From NCBI GenBank assembly GCA_023432985.1, contig JAEZEQ010000003.1, positions 1 through 46,657 of the forward strand: a stretch of DNA of 46,657 nt, written 5' to 3'. The position numbers and the translations under genes were made by a program. How positions within the stretch are numbered: position 1 is the first letter of the stretch; each line of letters starts with the position of its first letter. This document shows positions 26,378 through 35,400 of this stretch, piece after piece. Below the pieces are notes generated by a model. The model saw only the letters and a list, made by a program, of their open reading frames with translations. It was not told the origin of the DNA and ran no database searches. The DNA comes from Bacteroidota bacterium (lineage in GTDB: Bacteria; Bacteroidota; Bacteroidia; CAIKAF01).

Positions 26378-27652
26378 TTACCAGGCAAAGATGGGTTTGT
26401 CGTTCATTTTGGCAACTACTTGGGCGCGAACTCCGGCAAGGGTTGTTTCATTTTCGAAGTTCATAATAACCTCATCAAATAATCCGGCAATTTCTTCCAT
26501 ATCGGCTTCCACTAATCCGCGTGTTGTAATGGCCGGTGTTCCCAGGCGAATACCTGAGGTAACAAATGGGGATTTATCGTCGAAGGGAACCATGTTTTTG
26601 TTTGCTGTGATATGTGCTTTTACCAAAGCGTTTTCGGCTTGTTTTCCGGTTATGTTTTTCCCTCTAAGGTCAATCAGCATTAAGTGGTTGTCTGTGCCAC
26701 CGGAGATCACTCCATATCCTCTTGAAACCAGTGCAGAAGCCAAAGCTTGAGCGTTTTTCATAACTTGTTGGCCATAGATTTTGAAAGAAGGGTCTAAAGC
26801 TTCTCCGAATGCCACTGCTTTTGCTGCAATAACATGTTCCAATGGTCCGCCTTGAGTTCCGGGGAATACACCGCCGTCGAGCAATGCAGACATCATTTTC
26901 AATTCGCCCTTCAGTGTTTTTTCTCCGAATGGGTTTTCGAAATCTTGTCCCATCATAATTACTCCGCCACGCGGCCCGCGAAGGGTTTTGTGGGTAGTAG
27001 AAGTAACAATATGGCAATGTGGGAGCGGATTATTTAATAAGCCCGCGGCGATTAATCCGGCCGGGTGAGAAATATCGGCCAATAAAAGTGCCCCAACCGA
27101 ATCCGCAATTTCACGGAAGCGTTTATAATCCCATTCGCGACTGTAGGCAGAGGCGCCACAGATCATTAATTTAGGTTTTACTTCAGCAGCCTTAGCCGCT
27201 ACTTTATCCATGTCTATAATGCCTGTTTCTTTTTCTACACCGTAGAAATGGGGAACATATAATTTTCCGCTAAAATTGACCGTAGAGCCATGCGTTAAGT
27301 GACCGCCGTGAGACAAATCGAAACCCAAAATAGAATCACCGGGTTTAATACAAGCGAGCATAACAGCAGCATTTGCCTGAGCGCCGGAGTGGGGTTGAAC
27401 ATTGGCCCAAACTGCACCAAATAATTGCTTAACGCGATCTATAGCCAGATTTTCTATTTTATCCACCACTTCACAACCTCCGTAATAACGTTTTCCGGGA
27501 AGCCCTTCGGCATATTTGTTGGTAAGACAAGAACCCATAGCTTGCATAACTTGATCGCTAACGAAATTCTCGGAAGCAATGAGTTCTAATCCTTCACGTT
27601 GACGTATATGTTCTTGTTCAATAAATTCGAAAATTTTAGAGTCTCTTTGCAT
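26378..27652 (-). CDS. glyA: Serine hydroxymethyltransferase
   Basis: 424 residues. PLP enzyme that interconverts serine and glycine with tetrahydrofolate. Seen: LIASENFVSDQVMQAMGS, NKYAEGLPGKRYYGGCEVVD, VQPHSGAQANAAVMLA, DISHPAGLIAAGL, and the PLP lysine in TSTTHKTLRGPRGG. Full length, all active-site motifs present. It is first gene of an operon with gcvT and has the best promoter on the minus strand of the window. Confidence 0.97.
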   Translation of the reverse strand: MQRDSKIFEFIEQEHIRQREGLELIASENFVSDQVMQAMGSCLTNKYAEGLPGKRYYGGCEVVDKIENLAIDRVKQLFGAVWANVQPHSGAQANAAVMLACIKPGDSILGFDLSHGGHLTHGSTVNFSGKLYVPHFYGVEKETGIIDMDKVAAKAAEVKPKLMICGASAYSREWDYKRFREIADSVGALLLADISHPAGLIAAGLLNNPLPHCHIVTSTTHKTLRGPRGGVIMMGQDFENPFGEKTLKGELKMMSALLDGGVFPGTQGGPLEHVIAAKAVAFGEALDPSFKIYGQQVMKNAQALASALVSRGYGVISGGTDNHLMLIDLRGKNITGKQAENALVKAHITANKNMVPFDDKSPFVTSGIRLGTPAITTRGLVEADMEEIAGLFDEVIMNFENETTLAGVRAQVVAKMNDKPIFAW

Positions 27653-27676
27653 AACTTTTGTTTATGAATAAGGGGA

Positions 27677-27707
27677 CAAACGTACTAAAAAAGTGGGGAT
27701 ATACAAA
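27677..27707 (-). promoter_or_regulatory. Consensus Bacteroidota promoter of glyA-gcvT
   Basis: On the minus strand TTTG (27704-27707), a 19-base spacer and TACGTTTG (27677-27684): an exact match to TTTG-N19-TAnnTTTG. The glyA start is 24 bases downstream of the -7 element. Confidence 0.8.
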
Positions 27708-27774
27708 TAGCCATAATCAGGCACGCCTAGAGCATGGAGCAAAAATTTAATGTTGAATATATTGCAGATTTTAG

Positions 27775-27805
27775 TTTATTAATCCAATCCAAAAACCTAT
27801 ATTTG
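27775..27805 (+). promoter_or_regulatory. Candidate promoter of the small secreted-protein gene
   Basis: TTTA (27775-27778), a 19-base spacer and TATATTTG (27798-27805); one mismatch in the -33 element. The ATG is 23 bases downstream. It is back to back with the glyA promoter. Confidence 0.6.
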
Positions 27806-27828
27806 TTGCTATAATTTCTTTGATTAAC

Positions 27829-28422
27829 ATGCGCAATTTTATTTTAGTTAGTAGTATATTTTTATTATCCACTTTCACCGCAATGGGGCAGACCATCACT
27901 TTTGATACATTTTTAATGGGAAGTAAGGTTGGAAGTCTGACTGCAACCAAAAAAAAGGGTGGAGATTTGGTTTTTTATGAAGTAAAGGCCAATAATACCG
28001 CCAATATTTTAGGGATTAAGAAGCATGTAGAAACCTCTACTATGATTACCATTAAAGGAGGATACGTGGTTGAAAGTCTGGTGAAAAGAATCGACAATGG
28101 CAAGTTGAAAAGCTATTGCAATATGAAATGGGACGGGACTAAATACCAGATTGAAACAGAAAAAGGAAAGCGTAGTTATGATCAGAAAATATCTTTGGTG
28201 ACTATGGAATTTTATTTTAGTGAGCCTAAAAGCAATCTAAGTTATTTTTATAATCCTGCTGCTCACCCTGTAAGCCTTTCTGTTTCCAAAAAAGATAGGG
28301 CTGCTTATACATTCAAAACCGATGATGGGGTTAAGCATACCTTTGTATATAAAAATGGGGTATTGGATGAGATAGAAAACAGTATGGATTTGGCAACGGT
28401 ACGTTTTAGAAAATCCAATTGA
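27829..28422 (+). CDS. Secreted protein, DUF6134-like
   Basis: 197 residues from the ATG at 27829 (a TTG three codons upstream is less likely). Signal peptide to about AMGQ. The mature domain is a single beta-rich unit with ITFDTFLMGSKVGSLTATKK at its start, then alternating strands and a conserved-looking LVTMEFYFSEP. This layout resembles the DUF6134 group of Bacteroidota secreted proteins, which have no known activity. It stands alone behind its own promoter. Confidence 0.65.
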   Translation: MRNFILVSSIFLLSTFTAMGQTITFDTFLMGSKVGSLTATKKKGGDLVFYEVKANNTANILGIKKHVETSTMITIKGGYVVESLVKRIDNGKLKSYCNMKWDGTKYQIETEKGKRSYDQKISLVTMEFYFSEPKSNLSYFYNPAAHPVSLSVSKKDRAAYTFKTDDGVKHTFVYKNGVLDEIENSMDLATVRFRKSN

Positions 28423-28433
28423 TTGTCTTTACC

Positions 28434-28474
28434 TAAATAAACATTACGGCTCATAAAGTTATTTTGTTTATTTA
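28434..28474. terminator. Weak A/T-rich hairpin after the secreted-protein gene
   Basis: Inverted repeat TAAATAAACA / TGTTTATTTA (10 bp) with a 21-base loop, between the stop at 28422 and the convergent T9SS gene. No clear T tail, so terminator function is uncertain. Confidence 0.3.
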
Positions 28475-28516
28475 TGGGAGCAGCTCAAAATAAGCATACA
28501 AATTCCTTTTTTGTCT

Positions 28517-29506
28517 TTAGTTTTTGATGATTTTATGGGTTTGCACATTCCCGTTTTCATCGCTGCATTTTAGGATGTACATGCCATCTGGAAGTTCCAC
28601 TAATGAAAAAACAGATTCACTTTTTGCTTTTATTTTCATGTGACTTCTTACTACTCTTCCTTGCAAGTCTATGATTTGTCCGGTGGCATCAGAATCACCA
28701 TCGTTTGCAATATGGATAACATTTGCAACGGGATTAGGAAAGATTTTCAAACCGGATATGGGTGTATATACTTCATTTGTGAAAAATAATGACCCTTTAC
28801 AATGCTGATTCGAATCAAGATGAACTAAGGGCATATTATCTGCTTGCCAACAAGATAATAAATTATATTTCATGGATTCATCTCCGTATAATTCATAATG
28901 GCAAATAGTAAATCTATACATTAATTTGTTATAAAAATCAAAGATATCGATTGATGGCCCCATTAAATTATTTACTGTTCCTAAATAACTCATTCCGAAA
29001 TCAGGGCAATTAAAGTTTCCTAGAGTATCGACAATAAATAAATTAATTTTTTTAGATGCAATACCATTTATGTTTTCAGTTTCTACATACGCTTTTGCAC
29101 ACAACATTTGAGTTCCGCCAGCAGGCATAGGGATTGTTCCATAACACCAAATATCGCCGTTATTGGGATTATTATGCCATAAAAACGTTTTTTCATTATT
29201 TAGCCATTGGTAAACGGTGTCATTAGAAACAGCAAAGAATATTTTATTTAATGGTATATTTAAAAAGCTTGTGTCATTTTGATAACTAACATCTTTTACA
29301 ATCCTATTTCCTTGAAAAATAGAATAGGACAAGCCATTAATAATGGTGTCGCCATTGATTTGAGCATGCGTATATCCATATTGATAATTGGGACCACCAA
29401 AGTAGTGATGGTTATACCACATCTCCGCTCCGGGCATTGGAAAGCTTTGTGCCTGGACTTGCATTCCAAATAAAATTGTAATAAGTATACAGTATATATT
29501 TTTCAT
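28517..29506 (-). CDS. Secreted T9SS type A sorting-domain protein
   Basis: 329 residues. Signal peptide (MKNIYCILIT to about VQAQ). The middle (about 25-245) has no recognised domain; it holds scattered aromatic residues and several Cys (CYGTIP, MLCAKAY, FNCPDFG). The C-terminal 80 residues are a type A sorting domain: LKIFPNPVANVIHI, GQIIDLQGRVVRS, LPDGMYILKC and a basic end THKIIKN. Codon use is more A/T-rich than the housekeeping genes around it, as in the large T9SS gene at 32,500. Function unknown; secretion or surface attachment is well supported. Confidence 0.85.
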   Translation of the reverse strand: MKNIYCILITILFGMQVQAQSFPMPGAEMWYNHHYFGGPNYQYGYTHAQINGDTIINGLSYSIFQGNRIVKDVSYQNDTSFLNIPLNKIFFAVSNDTVYQWLNNEKTFLWHNNPNNGDIWCYGTIPMPAGGTQMLCAKAYVETENINGIASKKINLFIVDTLGNFNCPDFGMSYLGTVNNLMGPSIDIFDFYNKLMYRFTICHYELYGDESMKYNLLSCWQADNMPLVHLDSNQHCKGSLFFTNEVYTPISGLKIFPNPVANVIHIANDGDSDATGQIIDLQGRVVRSHMKIKAKSESVFSLVELPDGMYILKCSDENGNVQTHKIIKN

Positions 29507-29928
29507 AATTCCTATTAAATAAAATGCAAGCTACGTTAAAAAAAATTAAATTTCAAATGGAAATTGATCATATTTTAAAATACAGTACTTCTTCCATTAT
29601 TGTTTATTTATGATTACATTTTTATATTGCCCAAAAAGTAAATATGGTTTTAGCAAACAAAGCTTATATCTTAAAGGAATGTATTTATACCATTAAAAAA
29701 AAAGGGGATTAATTTACCCTGGATTAATGTGTAAAATAAATGAATAAACAATCAAAGAATATTATGCAACAGCATTTATTTTACGAGCTATGAAACATTA
29801 TAAGCGTAATATAATTTCTTATTTGGATCGTTTTAATTAGTTGGGCATAAACGGAGCTAAATAATATCAGAACATTCAAAGAGAAAATGAATGTAAACAT
29901 CATCATTACATTTAAAACCCAATAATAA
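29507..29928. other. A/T-rich intergenic region
   Basis: About 420 bases between the T9SS gene and the rpsF promoter. No credible gene or RNA seen. A small dyad AATGTAA / TTACATT (29890-29896 and 29906-29912, loop 9) lies just upstream of the rpsF -33 element and could be an operator; this is weak. Confidence 0.5.
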
Positions 29929-29958
29929 TTTGCAGAATAGAAAAAATACGTATATTTG
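29929..29958 (+). promoter_or_regulatory. Promoter of the rpsF-rpsR-rplI operon
   Basis: TTTG (29929-29932), an 18-base spacer, TATATTTG (29951-29958) followed by CAGCCC. Strong match to the Bacteroidota consensus; the rpsF ATG is at 29988, so the leader is about 24 bases. Confidence 0.8.
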
Positions 29959-29987
29959 CAGCCCAAAATTGTAATTAATACATATAT

Positions 29988-30335
29988 ATGAATCAATACG
30001 AAACGGTGTTTATTGTAACGCCCGTGTTATCTCAGGAGCAAGTAAATGAGGTCACGTCCAAGTACAAAGAACTACTTCAAGAAGGTGGTTGCGAAGTGTT
30101 AAACGAAGAGAGCTGGGGTTTGAAAAAACTAGCTTATCCTATCGAGAAAAAGTCGACCGGATTTTATCACTTATTCGAATTCAAAGCGAATCCGGAATTT
30201 ATCGAAAAATGGGAAATTACGTTTAAGCGCGATGAGCGTATTTTACGTTTTATGACCGTGAAATTGGATAAATATGCGGCAGAATACAGCGTAAAGCGTC
30301 GCAAGAAATTGGCTGATAAAGGAACGAATAATTAA
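29988..30335 (+). CDS. rpsF: Small-subunit ribosomal protein bS6
   Basis: 115 residues. Binds the central domain of 16S rRNA together with bS18. Seen: the N-terminus MNQYETVFIVTPVLS, ESWGLKKLAYPIEKKSTGFYHLFEF, and FKRDERILRFMTVKLDKYA, all family hallmarks. First gene of the classical rpsF-rpsR-rplI operon, with its own promoter and no Shine-Dalgarno. Confidence 0.98.
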   Translation: MNQYETVFIVTPVLSQEQVNEVTSKYKELLQEGGCEVLNEESWGLKKLAYPIEKKSTGFYHLFEFKANPEFIEKWEITFKRDERILRFMTVKLDKYAAEYSVKRRKKLADKGTNN

Positions 30336-30350
30336 TAAACGGTAAGCATT

Positions 30351-30632
30351 ATGGCACAAAAAACTAATGAGAACAGCGGAGATGTGAGATATTTAACTCC
30401 CATTCCGGTAGAAGTGAAAAAACAAAAATATTGCCGTTTCAAAAAATCAGGCATTAAGTATATCGATTATAAAGATCCGGATTTCTTATTGAAGTTTGTA
30501 AACGAGCAAGGGAAAATTCTTCCCCGTCGTCTTACCGGAACTTCATTAAAATATCAGCGCAAAGTAGCTCAGGCCGTAAAACGTGCCCGTCAAATCGCTT
30601 TGTTGCCTTACTTAGCGGATATGTTAAAATAA
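30351..30632 (+). CDS. rpsR: Small-subunit ribosomal protein bS18
   Basis: 93 residues. Forms a dimer with bS6 on the 30S platform. Seen: KQKYCRFKKSGIKYIDYKD, ILPRRLTGTSLKYQRKVAQAVKRAR and a hydrophobic end ALLPYLADMLK. A single Cys is present, so there is no zinc-binding Cys set. It begins 15 bases after rpsF with only a weak purine leader. Confidence 0.98.
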   Translation: MAQKTNENSGDVRYLTPIPVEVKKQKYCRFKKSGIKYIDYKDPDFLLKFVNEQGKILPRRLTGTSLKYQRKVAQAVKRARQIALLPYLADMLK

Positions 30633-30634
30633 TT

Positions 30635-30640
30635 AGGAGG
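30635..30640 (+). promoter_or_regulatory. Strong Shine-Dalgarno before rplI
   Basis: AGGAGG, eight bases before the rplI ATG. It is a full six-base match to the anti-Shine-Dalgarno. Other starts in the window have A/T-rich or weakly purine leaders, as is usual in Bacteroidota. Confidence 0.8.
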
Positions 30641-30648
30641 ACTATACA

Positions 30649-31101
30649 ATGGTAGATATTATATTAAAGAAAGAAGTAGTGAACCTAGGTTCAAAAGACG
30701 AAATTGTTAGTGTTCGTCCGGGATATGCCCGAAATTACCTTGTACCTCAAGGAATCGCAGTTATGGCAACCGAGTCTGCGCGTAAAGTACATGCAGAAAA
30801 TCTACGTCAACGTGCACATAAAGAAGCTAAGATTCTTGATGATGCAAAAGCGTTGGGCGAGAAATTGGCTGCGTCATCTGTGAAGATTACGGCCAAAGCA
30901 GGAGAATCCGGAAAGATTTTCGGAGCGGTGAATACCGTTATGCTTGCTGCAGCTCTGGAATCAGCCGGAATGCAAGTAGATCGCCGTCAAATTGCTTTAG
31001 TGGGTGAAGATACCATTAAACAATTGGGTACCTATAAAGCTCAAATTAAACTACACAAAGAAGTGAACGTAGAAGTGAACTTCGAAGTGGTAGGTGAATA
31101 A
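30649..31101 (+). CDS. rplI: Large-subunit ribosomal protein bL9
   Basis: 150 residues, full length. Binds 23S rRNA and extends from the 50S surface. Seen: the N-domain MVDIILKKEVVNLGSKDEIVSVRPGYARNYLVPQG-like region (residues 1-35), the long connecting helix with AHKEAKILDDAKAL, and the C-domain with GKIFGAVNTVMLA. The Gly-Tyr-Ala-Arg-Asn-Tyr-Leu signature is intact. Third gene of the operon, preceded by the only strong Shine-Dalgarno seen and followed by a strong terminator. Confidence 0.98.
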   Translation: MVDIILKKEVVNLGSKDEIVSVRPGYARNYLVPQGIAVMATESARKVHAENLRQRAHKEAKILDDAKALGEKLAASSVKITAKAGESGKIFGAVNTVMLAAALESAGMQVDRRQIALVGEDTIKQLGTYKAQIKLHKEVNVEVNFEVVGE

Positions 31102-31122
31102 GAAACTATAAACCTGAATACT

Positions 31123-31151
31123 ATGCGGATCTTTTGATCCGCATTTTTTTT
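31123..31151 (+). terminator. Rho-independent terminator after rplI
   Basis: Perfect 9-bp stem ATGCGGATC / GATCCGCAT with a TTTT loop and a run of eight T. The next gene starts three bases after the T run, so that gene must be read through, attenuated, or started from a promoter inside rplI. Confidence 0.9.
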
Positions 31152-31153
31152 AT

Positions 31154-32044
31154 ATGCAAACAGAAATTAACCTCTTAAAGCCCAATCATAATAAAGAGTT
31201 TTACGAACTGTTGGATTGTGGTGGCTTTGAAAAATTAGAGCGTTTTGGAGAATATATTACGATTCGTCCTGAACCTCAGGCCATTTGGGATAAGAAACGG
31301 AGCGAGCAAGAATGGAAAAAGCTTGCCCATGTGAAGTTTGTTGGCACAGGTAGCAATAGCGGTAAATGGGAAAAATATAAGAAAATGCCGGACAATTGGG
31401 AGGCTACCTACCAAGGAAAAGGCTTTGCGCTTAGCTTTAATTTGGCGCTTACCGGTTTTAAGCATGTAGGTGTATTTCCCGAACAAAGTGCAAATTGGGA
31501 TTTTATTTATAATAATCTTAAAAATTCCCCTGTTCAAAATCCGGCTTTCCTTAATCTTTTTGCCTATACGGGTGGGGCATCTTTGGCTGCTAAAGCCGCC
31601 GGAGCAGATACCACTCATGTAGATTCGATTAAACAAGTAGTGAGTTGGGCCCGACGCAATATGGAAAGCAGTAAGCTCGATAATATACGCTGGGTGGTGG
31701 AAGATGCCGTGAAATTTACCAAAAGAGAAGTAAAACGAGGCAAAATATATCAGGGTATTATTCTTGATCCTCCGGCATTTGGGCATGGACCAAACGGCGA
31801 AAGCTGGAAGTTGGAAAAACAAATAAACGACTTATTGAAAGATGTGATTGAAATTTTAGATCCCGAAAACGGATTTTTAATTTTAAATACCTATAGTTTG
31901 GGTTTTAGTGCCTTAATTGTAGAGAATATGATTCGCTCCATAATTGCTAAGAAAAAGCACAATTGGAACCCAAGCTTTGGTGAATTGTATATGGAGTCGA
32001 CCAGTGGAGTCAAGCTTCCTCTCGGGGTTTATTGTAGGATGTAA
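31154..32044 (+). CDS. Class I SAM-dependent methyltransferase, RlmI-like
   Basis: 296 residues. Probable rRNA methyltransferase with a Rossmann-like catalytic domain. Seen: GGFEKLERFGEYITIRPEPQAIW near the N-terminus, the SAM-binding motif LNLFAYTGGASLAAKAAGA (about 134-152), the acidic motif HVDSIKQVVSWARRN, and the active-site-type ILDPPAFGHG (about 201-210). The order fits the RlmI/RlmK C-terminal methyltransferase family, which makes m5C or m7G in 23S rRNA; a PUA domain is not visible. It begins three bases after the rplI terminator T run. Specific rRNA target unknown. Confidence 0.85.
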   Translation: MQTEINLLKPNHNKEFYELLDCGGFEKLERFGEYITIRPEPQAIWDKKRSEQEWKKLAHVKFVGTGSNSGKWEKYKKMPDNWEATYQGKGFALSFNLALTGFKHVGVFPEQSANWDFIYNNLKNSPVQNPAFLNLFAYTGGASLAAKAAGADTTHVDSIKQVVSWARRNMESSKLDNIRWVVEDAVKFTKREVKRGKIYQGIILDPPAFGHGPNGESWKLEKQINDLLKDVIEILDPENGFLILNTYSLGFSALIVENMIRSIIAKKKHNWNPSFGELYMESTSGVKLPLGVYCRM

Positions 32045-32499
32045 TTTTTTAATAATCAAACCCTTTTCGTCTTATCCCAAAATATAAAAAGCTTATATAC
32101 TCAATTTTCTTTTAGCTTATTTATCTTCCTTTTGGGTTTAATTGCCATTTTGTTCATGTCTTCAGTACATTTATAAAGGCCAATTATATACTATTTTATT
32201 TTCTTATTTTTTCCAGAGGAAAGCTTCCCTTAATAGTTTGTAACTATAAAGAGCGAAGAAGCCTAACTTTATAAATTAATTGGTAAGAAGGAAAACAATT
32301 TTACAGAACAACAAATTATCATGATTTTAGATTCCTAAAATTAAGGATAGTGGTATGTTAGCCATCAAAAATGACAGTGAGTTAAAAAAACAAAAAAAAG
32401 TTCTAGCTTTGCATTATTTTACAAACCCAAATAAGAAAAAGTTCACTTTAGTTTGATGATGAATATTTAACTGTTAATATTTTAATTTTTACCACTATT
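32045..32499. other. A/T-rich intergenic region
   Basis: About 455 bases between the methyltransferase and the large T9SS gene. Apart from one weak -7 match at 32404-32411 I see no gene, RNA, repeat or terminator here. Confidence 0.5.
32404..32411 (+). promoter_or_regulatory. Weak candidate -7 element of the large T9SS gene
   Basis: TAGCTTTG followed by C matches TAnnTTTG, giving a leader of about 80 bases. No TTTG 18-19 bases upstream. Confidence 0.3.
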
Positions 32500-35400
32500 A
32501 TGATTAAAACCTACACCTTTATTAAGTCCCAACTATTTGCTTTTGTTGGATTTATATCTATCTTAACGTTCTATTCAAATGCATCGGCTCAGGTAATTGA
32601 TGTGCAAGTTGGAACGCAAACAGGAACCGCTTCATTGCTACCCATTACCTCGTGCTTTGGATATAGTTATACGCAGCAAATTTATTTGGCATCAGATCTT
32701 GTTTCAAGTGGAATGAGTGGTATAACTCAGATAACCGCAATTCGGTTTTATTATGCTTCAGGACCAACCGGGAGTAGTAATAACTGGACGGTCTATTTAG
32801 GAAATTCAGCAAAAACATCTTTTGAGAGTAATTCAGATTGGGAAAATATTTCTAATCTAACTCAGGTTTTTTCGGGTAATATAACTTATCCAGCTGCAGG
32901 AAATTGGATGCAAATTACTTTTAGCACCCCTTATTTGTGGGATGGTACAAGTAATCTCGTTATAGCGGTTGATGAAAATCAAATTGGTTGGAATTGTTCG
33001 ATCAACTGGCGGAAGTCAGATTTAGGTACCAATAGAGGGATTTATTTCCGAGATGATGTCACTAATCCTAATCCTGCATCGCCTCCTTCAGCTACAGGAA
33101 GAGTTGGATATGTTCCCAATATTCAATTCGTTGGTCAATTACCTGTTGCTTGTGCAGGTGCACCTGCTTTCACGACTATCCTTTCAAGTGCTGGAAATAC
33201 TTTGTGTGAAAATGATAATACTGTTTTGTCGTTGAATAACTTTACCGGTAATTATTTTCTTTCTGGTTTGACATACCAATGGCAATCTTTTGACGGTACC
33301 AATTGGGTAGATATTAATGGAGCCAATTCTAATACGTATGAAATTCATGAAATAGATAGCACTTCCAATTATCAAATTGTAATTGGATGTTCTAATACAG
33401 GGGATGAAACAATTTTAGCTCCTATTTTAATTAACGTCGATCCAAAACCCGATGTATCAATTGATATAGACTCTTGTGTTACTTGTCCTTCTACACCAAT
33501 TACACTTACAGCTAGTGGTGCAACTACTTATGCTTGGTCGCCTGCTAGCGGATTAAGTGCTACTAATACGGCATCCGTGAATGCATCCCCGGCAAACTCT
33601 ACTGTTTATACAGTTACGGGAACAGATGCAAATGGATGTACTGCAACAGCACAATCAGCAATTACAACCTATGCAAGCGTAAAAACAGATATAACAACAA
33701 TTCCATTTTATATTTGTGAACCAAACCTTCCTGTATCTGTGGAAATCATTACACCTCCGAGTGTTGTAGGAGGGATTTGGGAATACCGTTTCCTAAATGC
33801 TGACGGAACAACTGAGATTCAAACATGGAGTTCAATAAATACATACAATTATACTCCAACTGCTGATTCCGTTTATACATTCTATGGGCAGTTGCGTAAT
33901 ACAGCTTGTGGTACAGCGGTTGATTCTGTTGAAGTAAAAGTAGTTGTGGGATTTGGTGGAGATGTTTCAAAAGTTGATTATGATTGCATTAATCTAGGTG
34001 GAACAATAAATGTAATGAATGCTTTTGGTCAAGTTGAAATAGCAACACTTTACGATAATGCCTTTGTAACGGCAAGTGATTCAGCTGGGGTTGCTATGAC
34101 GGGTGCTGCTACCATTTCAGGTGGAAGATTGGTGTTAACCCCTTCAGCAACGGGTAGTTCTGGTGCCGCTTCCTTCAATGCGACAGGCAATTTAGGTATT
34201 AATAATTCTCTTAATGTGTCTTTTTCAATGACTATGGATACACCAATAAATGTTGGTGCAGATGGAATTGCTTATTCTTTTGGAAATGATGTTTTAACAA
34301 CCGCTGGATCTTTGCAAAATGGTAGAGGCTCAAAATTGAGATTAAGCTTTGATGCAATTGATAATAGCGGGAGCAATGGAAATATAAAAGGTGCTTATTT
34401 AGTATACGGTTGGACCAGTACCGTAGAATATGGCCCTGCCAGCAATGGTGTACTGGCTTTTAATCCAAATACCTCTTTGTGGTTCGACAAAACGGATGTA
34501 TTGATTAATTTATCAATTGATGCTACAGGAAATGCTACAGTCACCGCTGATGGACAGGTGCTTTTTAGCAATGTTCAAATGCCTGCAGCATATATGAATG
34601 CCGATGTTTCTACATGGAAACACCATTTTGGTGCTCAAACGGGAGCTTATGCATTTAGACAAGCCATTGATAATGTGAAAATTTCTAAAGAATCTGTATT
34701 TTATGGAATTTCCCAAGGAACGGCTACAACTGTTCCAACAAATTGGCAGTCTAATTTTACATTTACTGATTTAGATCCTGGAATTTATCATGTTTGGTTG
34801 GCACATGATTCAACTGCTGCATGTTCAAAAAGAATAGAAACAATAGAAATCTTAAACACAAACCCATTGGTTGATTTGGGTGCAGACACAACTATCTGTG
34901 CAGGTGAATCATTAACCTTAGATGCAGGCAACCCCGGTTCAACTTATGTTTGGAGTGGCACAAATAGCGTAGCTCAAACATTGGAGGTGAATAGTGCAGG
35001 AACCTATACCGTTTATGCAACAGCAGCAAATGGATGTTTCGGAATTGGTAATATTAATGTAATTGTTAATGAGGCGCCAACTGCAACAGGAATATATAGA
35101 CAAGGAGTATATCCCAACTTTATATTTACAGTATTGAACTCAGTAAACGCAGATACATATAATTGGAGTTTTGGAGATGGGACAATTTTGACAAATGCCC
35201 CCGCAACAGTAAGTCACTATTATACAAGTGATGCCGATGTAACGGTTACAGCTTCATTGACAAACGAATGTGGTTCAACAACTGTTTCTCAAAATTACGC
35301 AGATCTATCAATAGCATCTAAAGAATTGGAAGGATTACAGATGTATCCTAACCCAGCGACGGAACAATTTACAATTTCTCTAAAAGGATCAACTGATGCG

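Noticed and set aside
29781..29996. Hydrophobic 71-codon minus-strand frame over the rpsF promoter
   Set aside because: It runs through the strong rpsF promoter and start, is very A/T-rich and matches no small protein family I know.
31235..31822. Open frame of 195 codons on the minus strand
   Set aside because: It is antisense to the rRNA methyltransferase and has no recognisable domain or start context.
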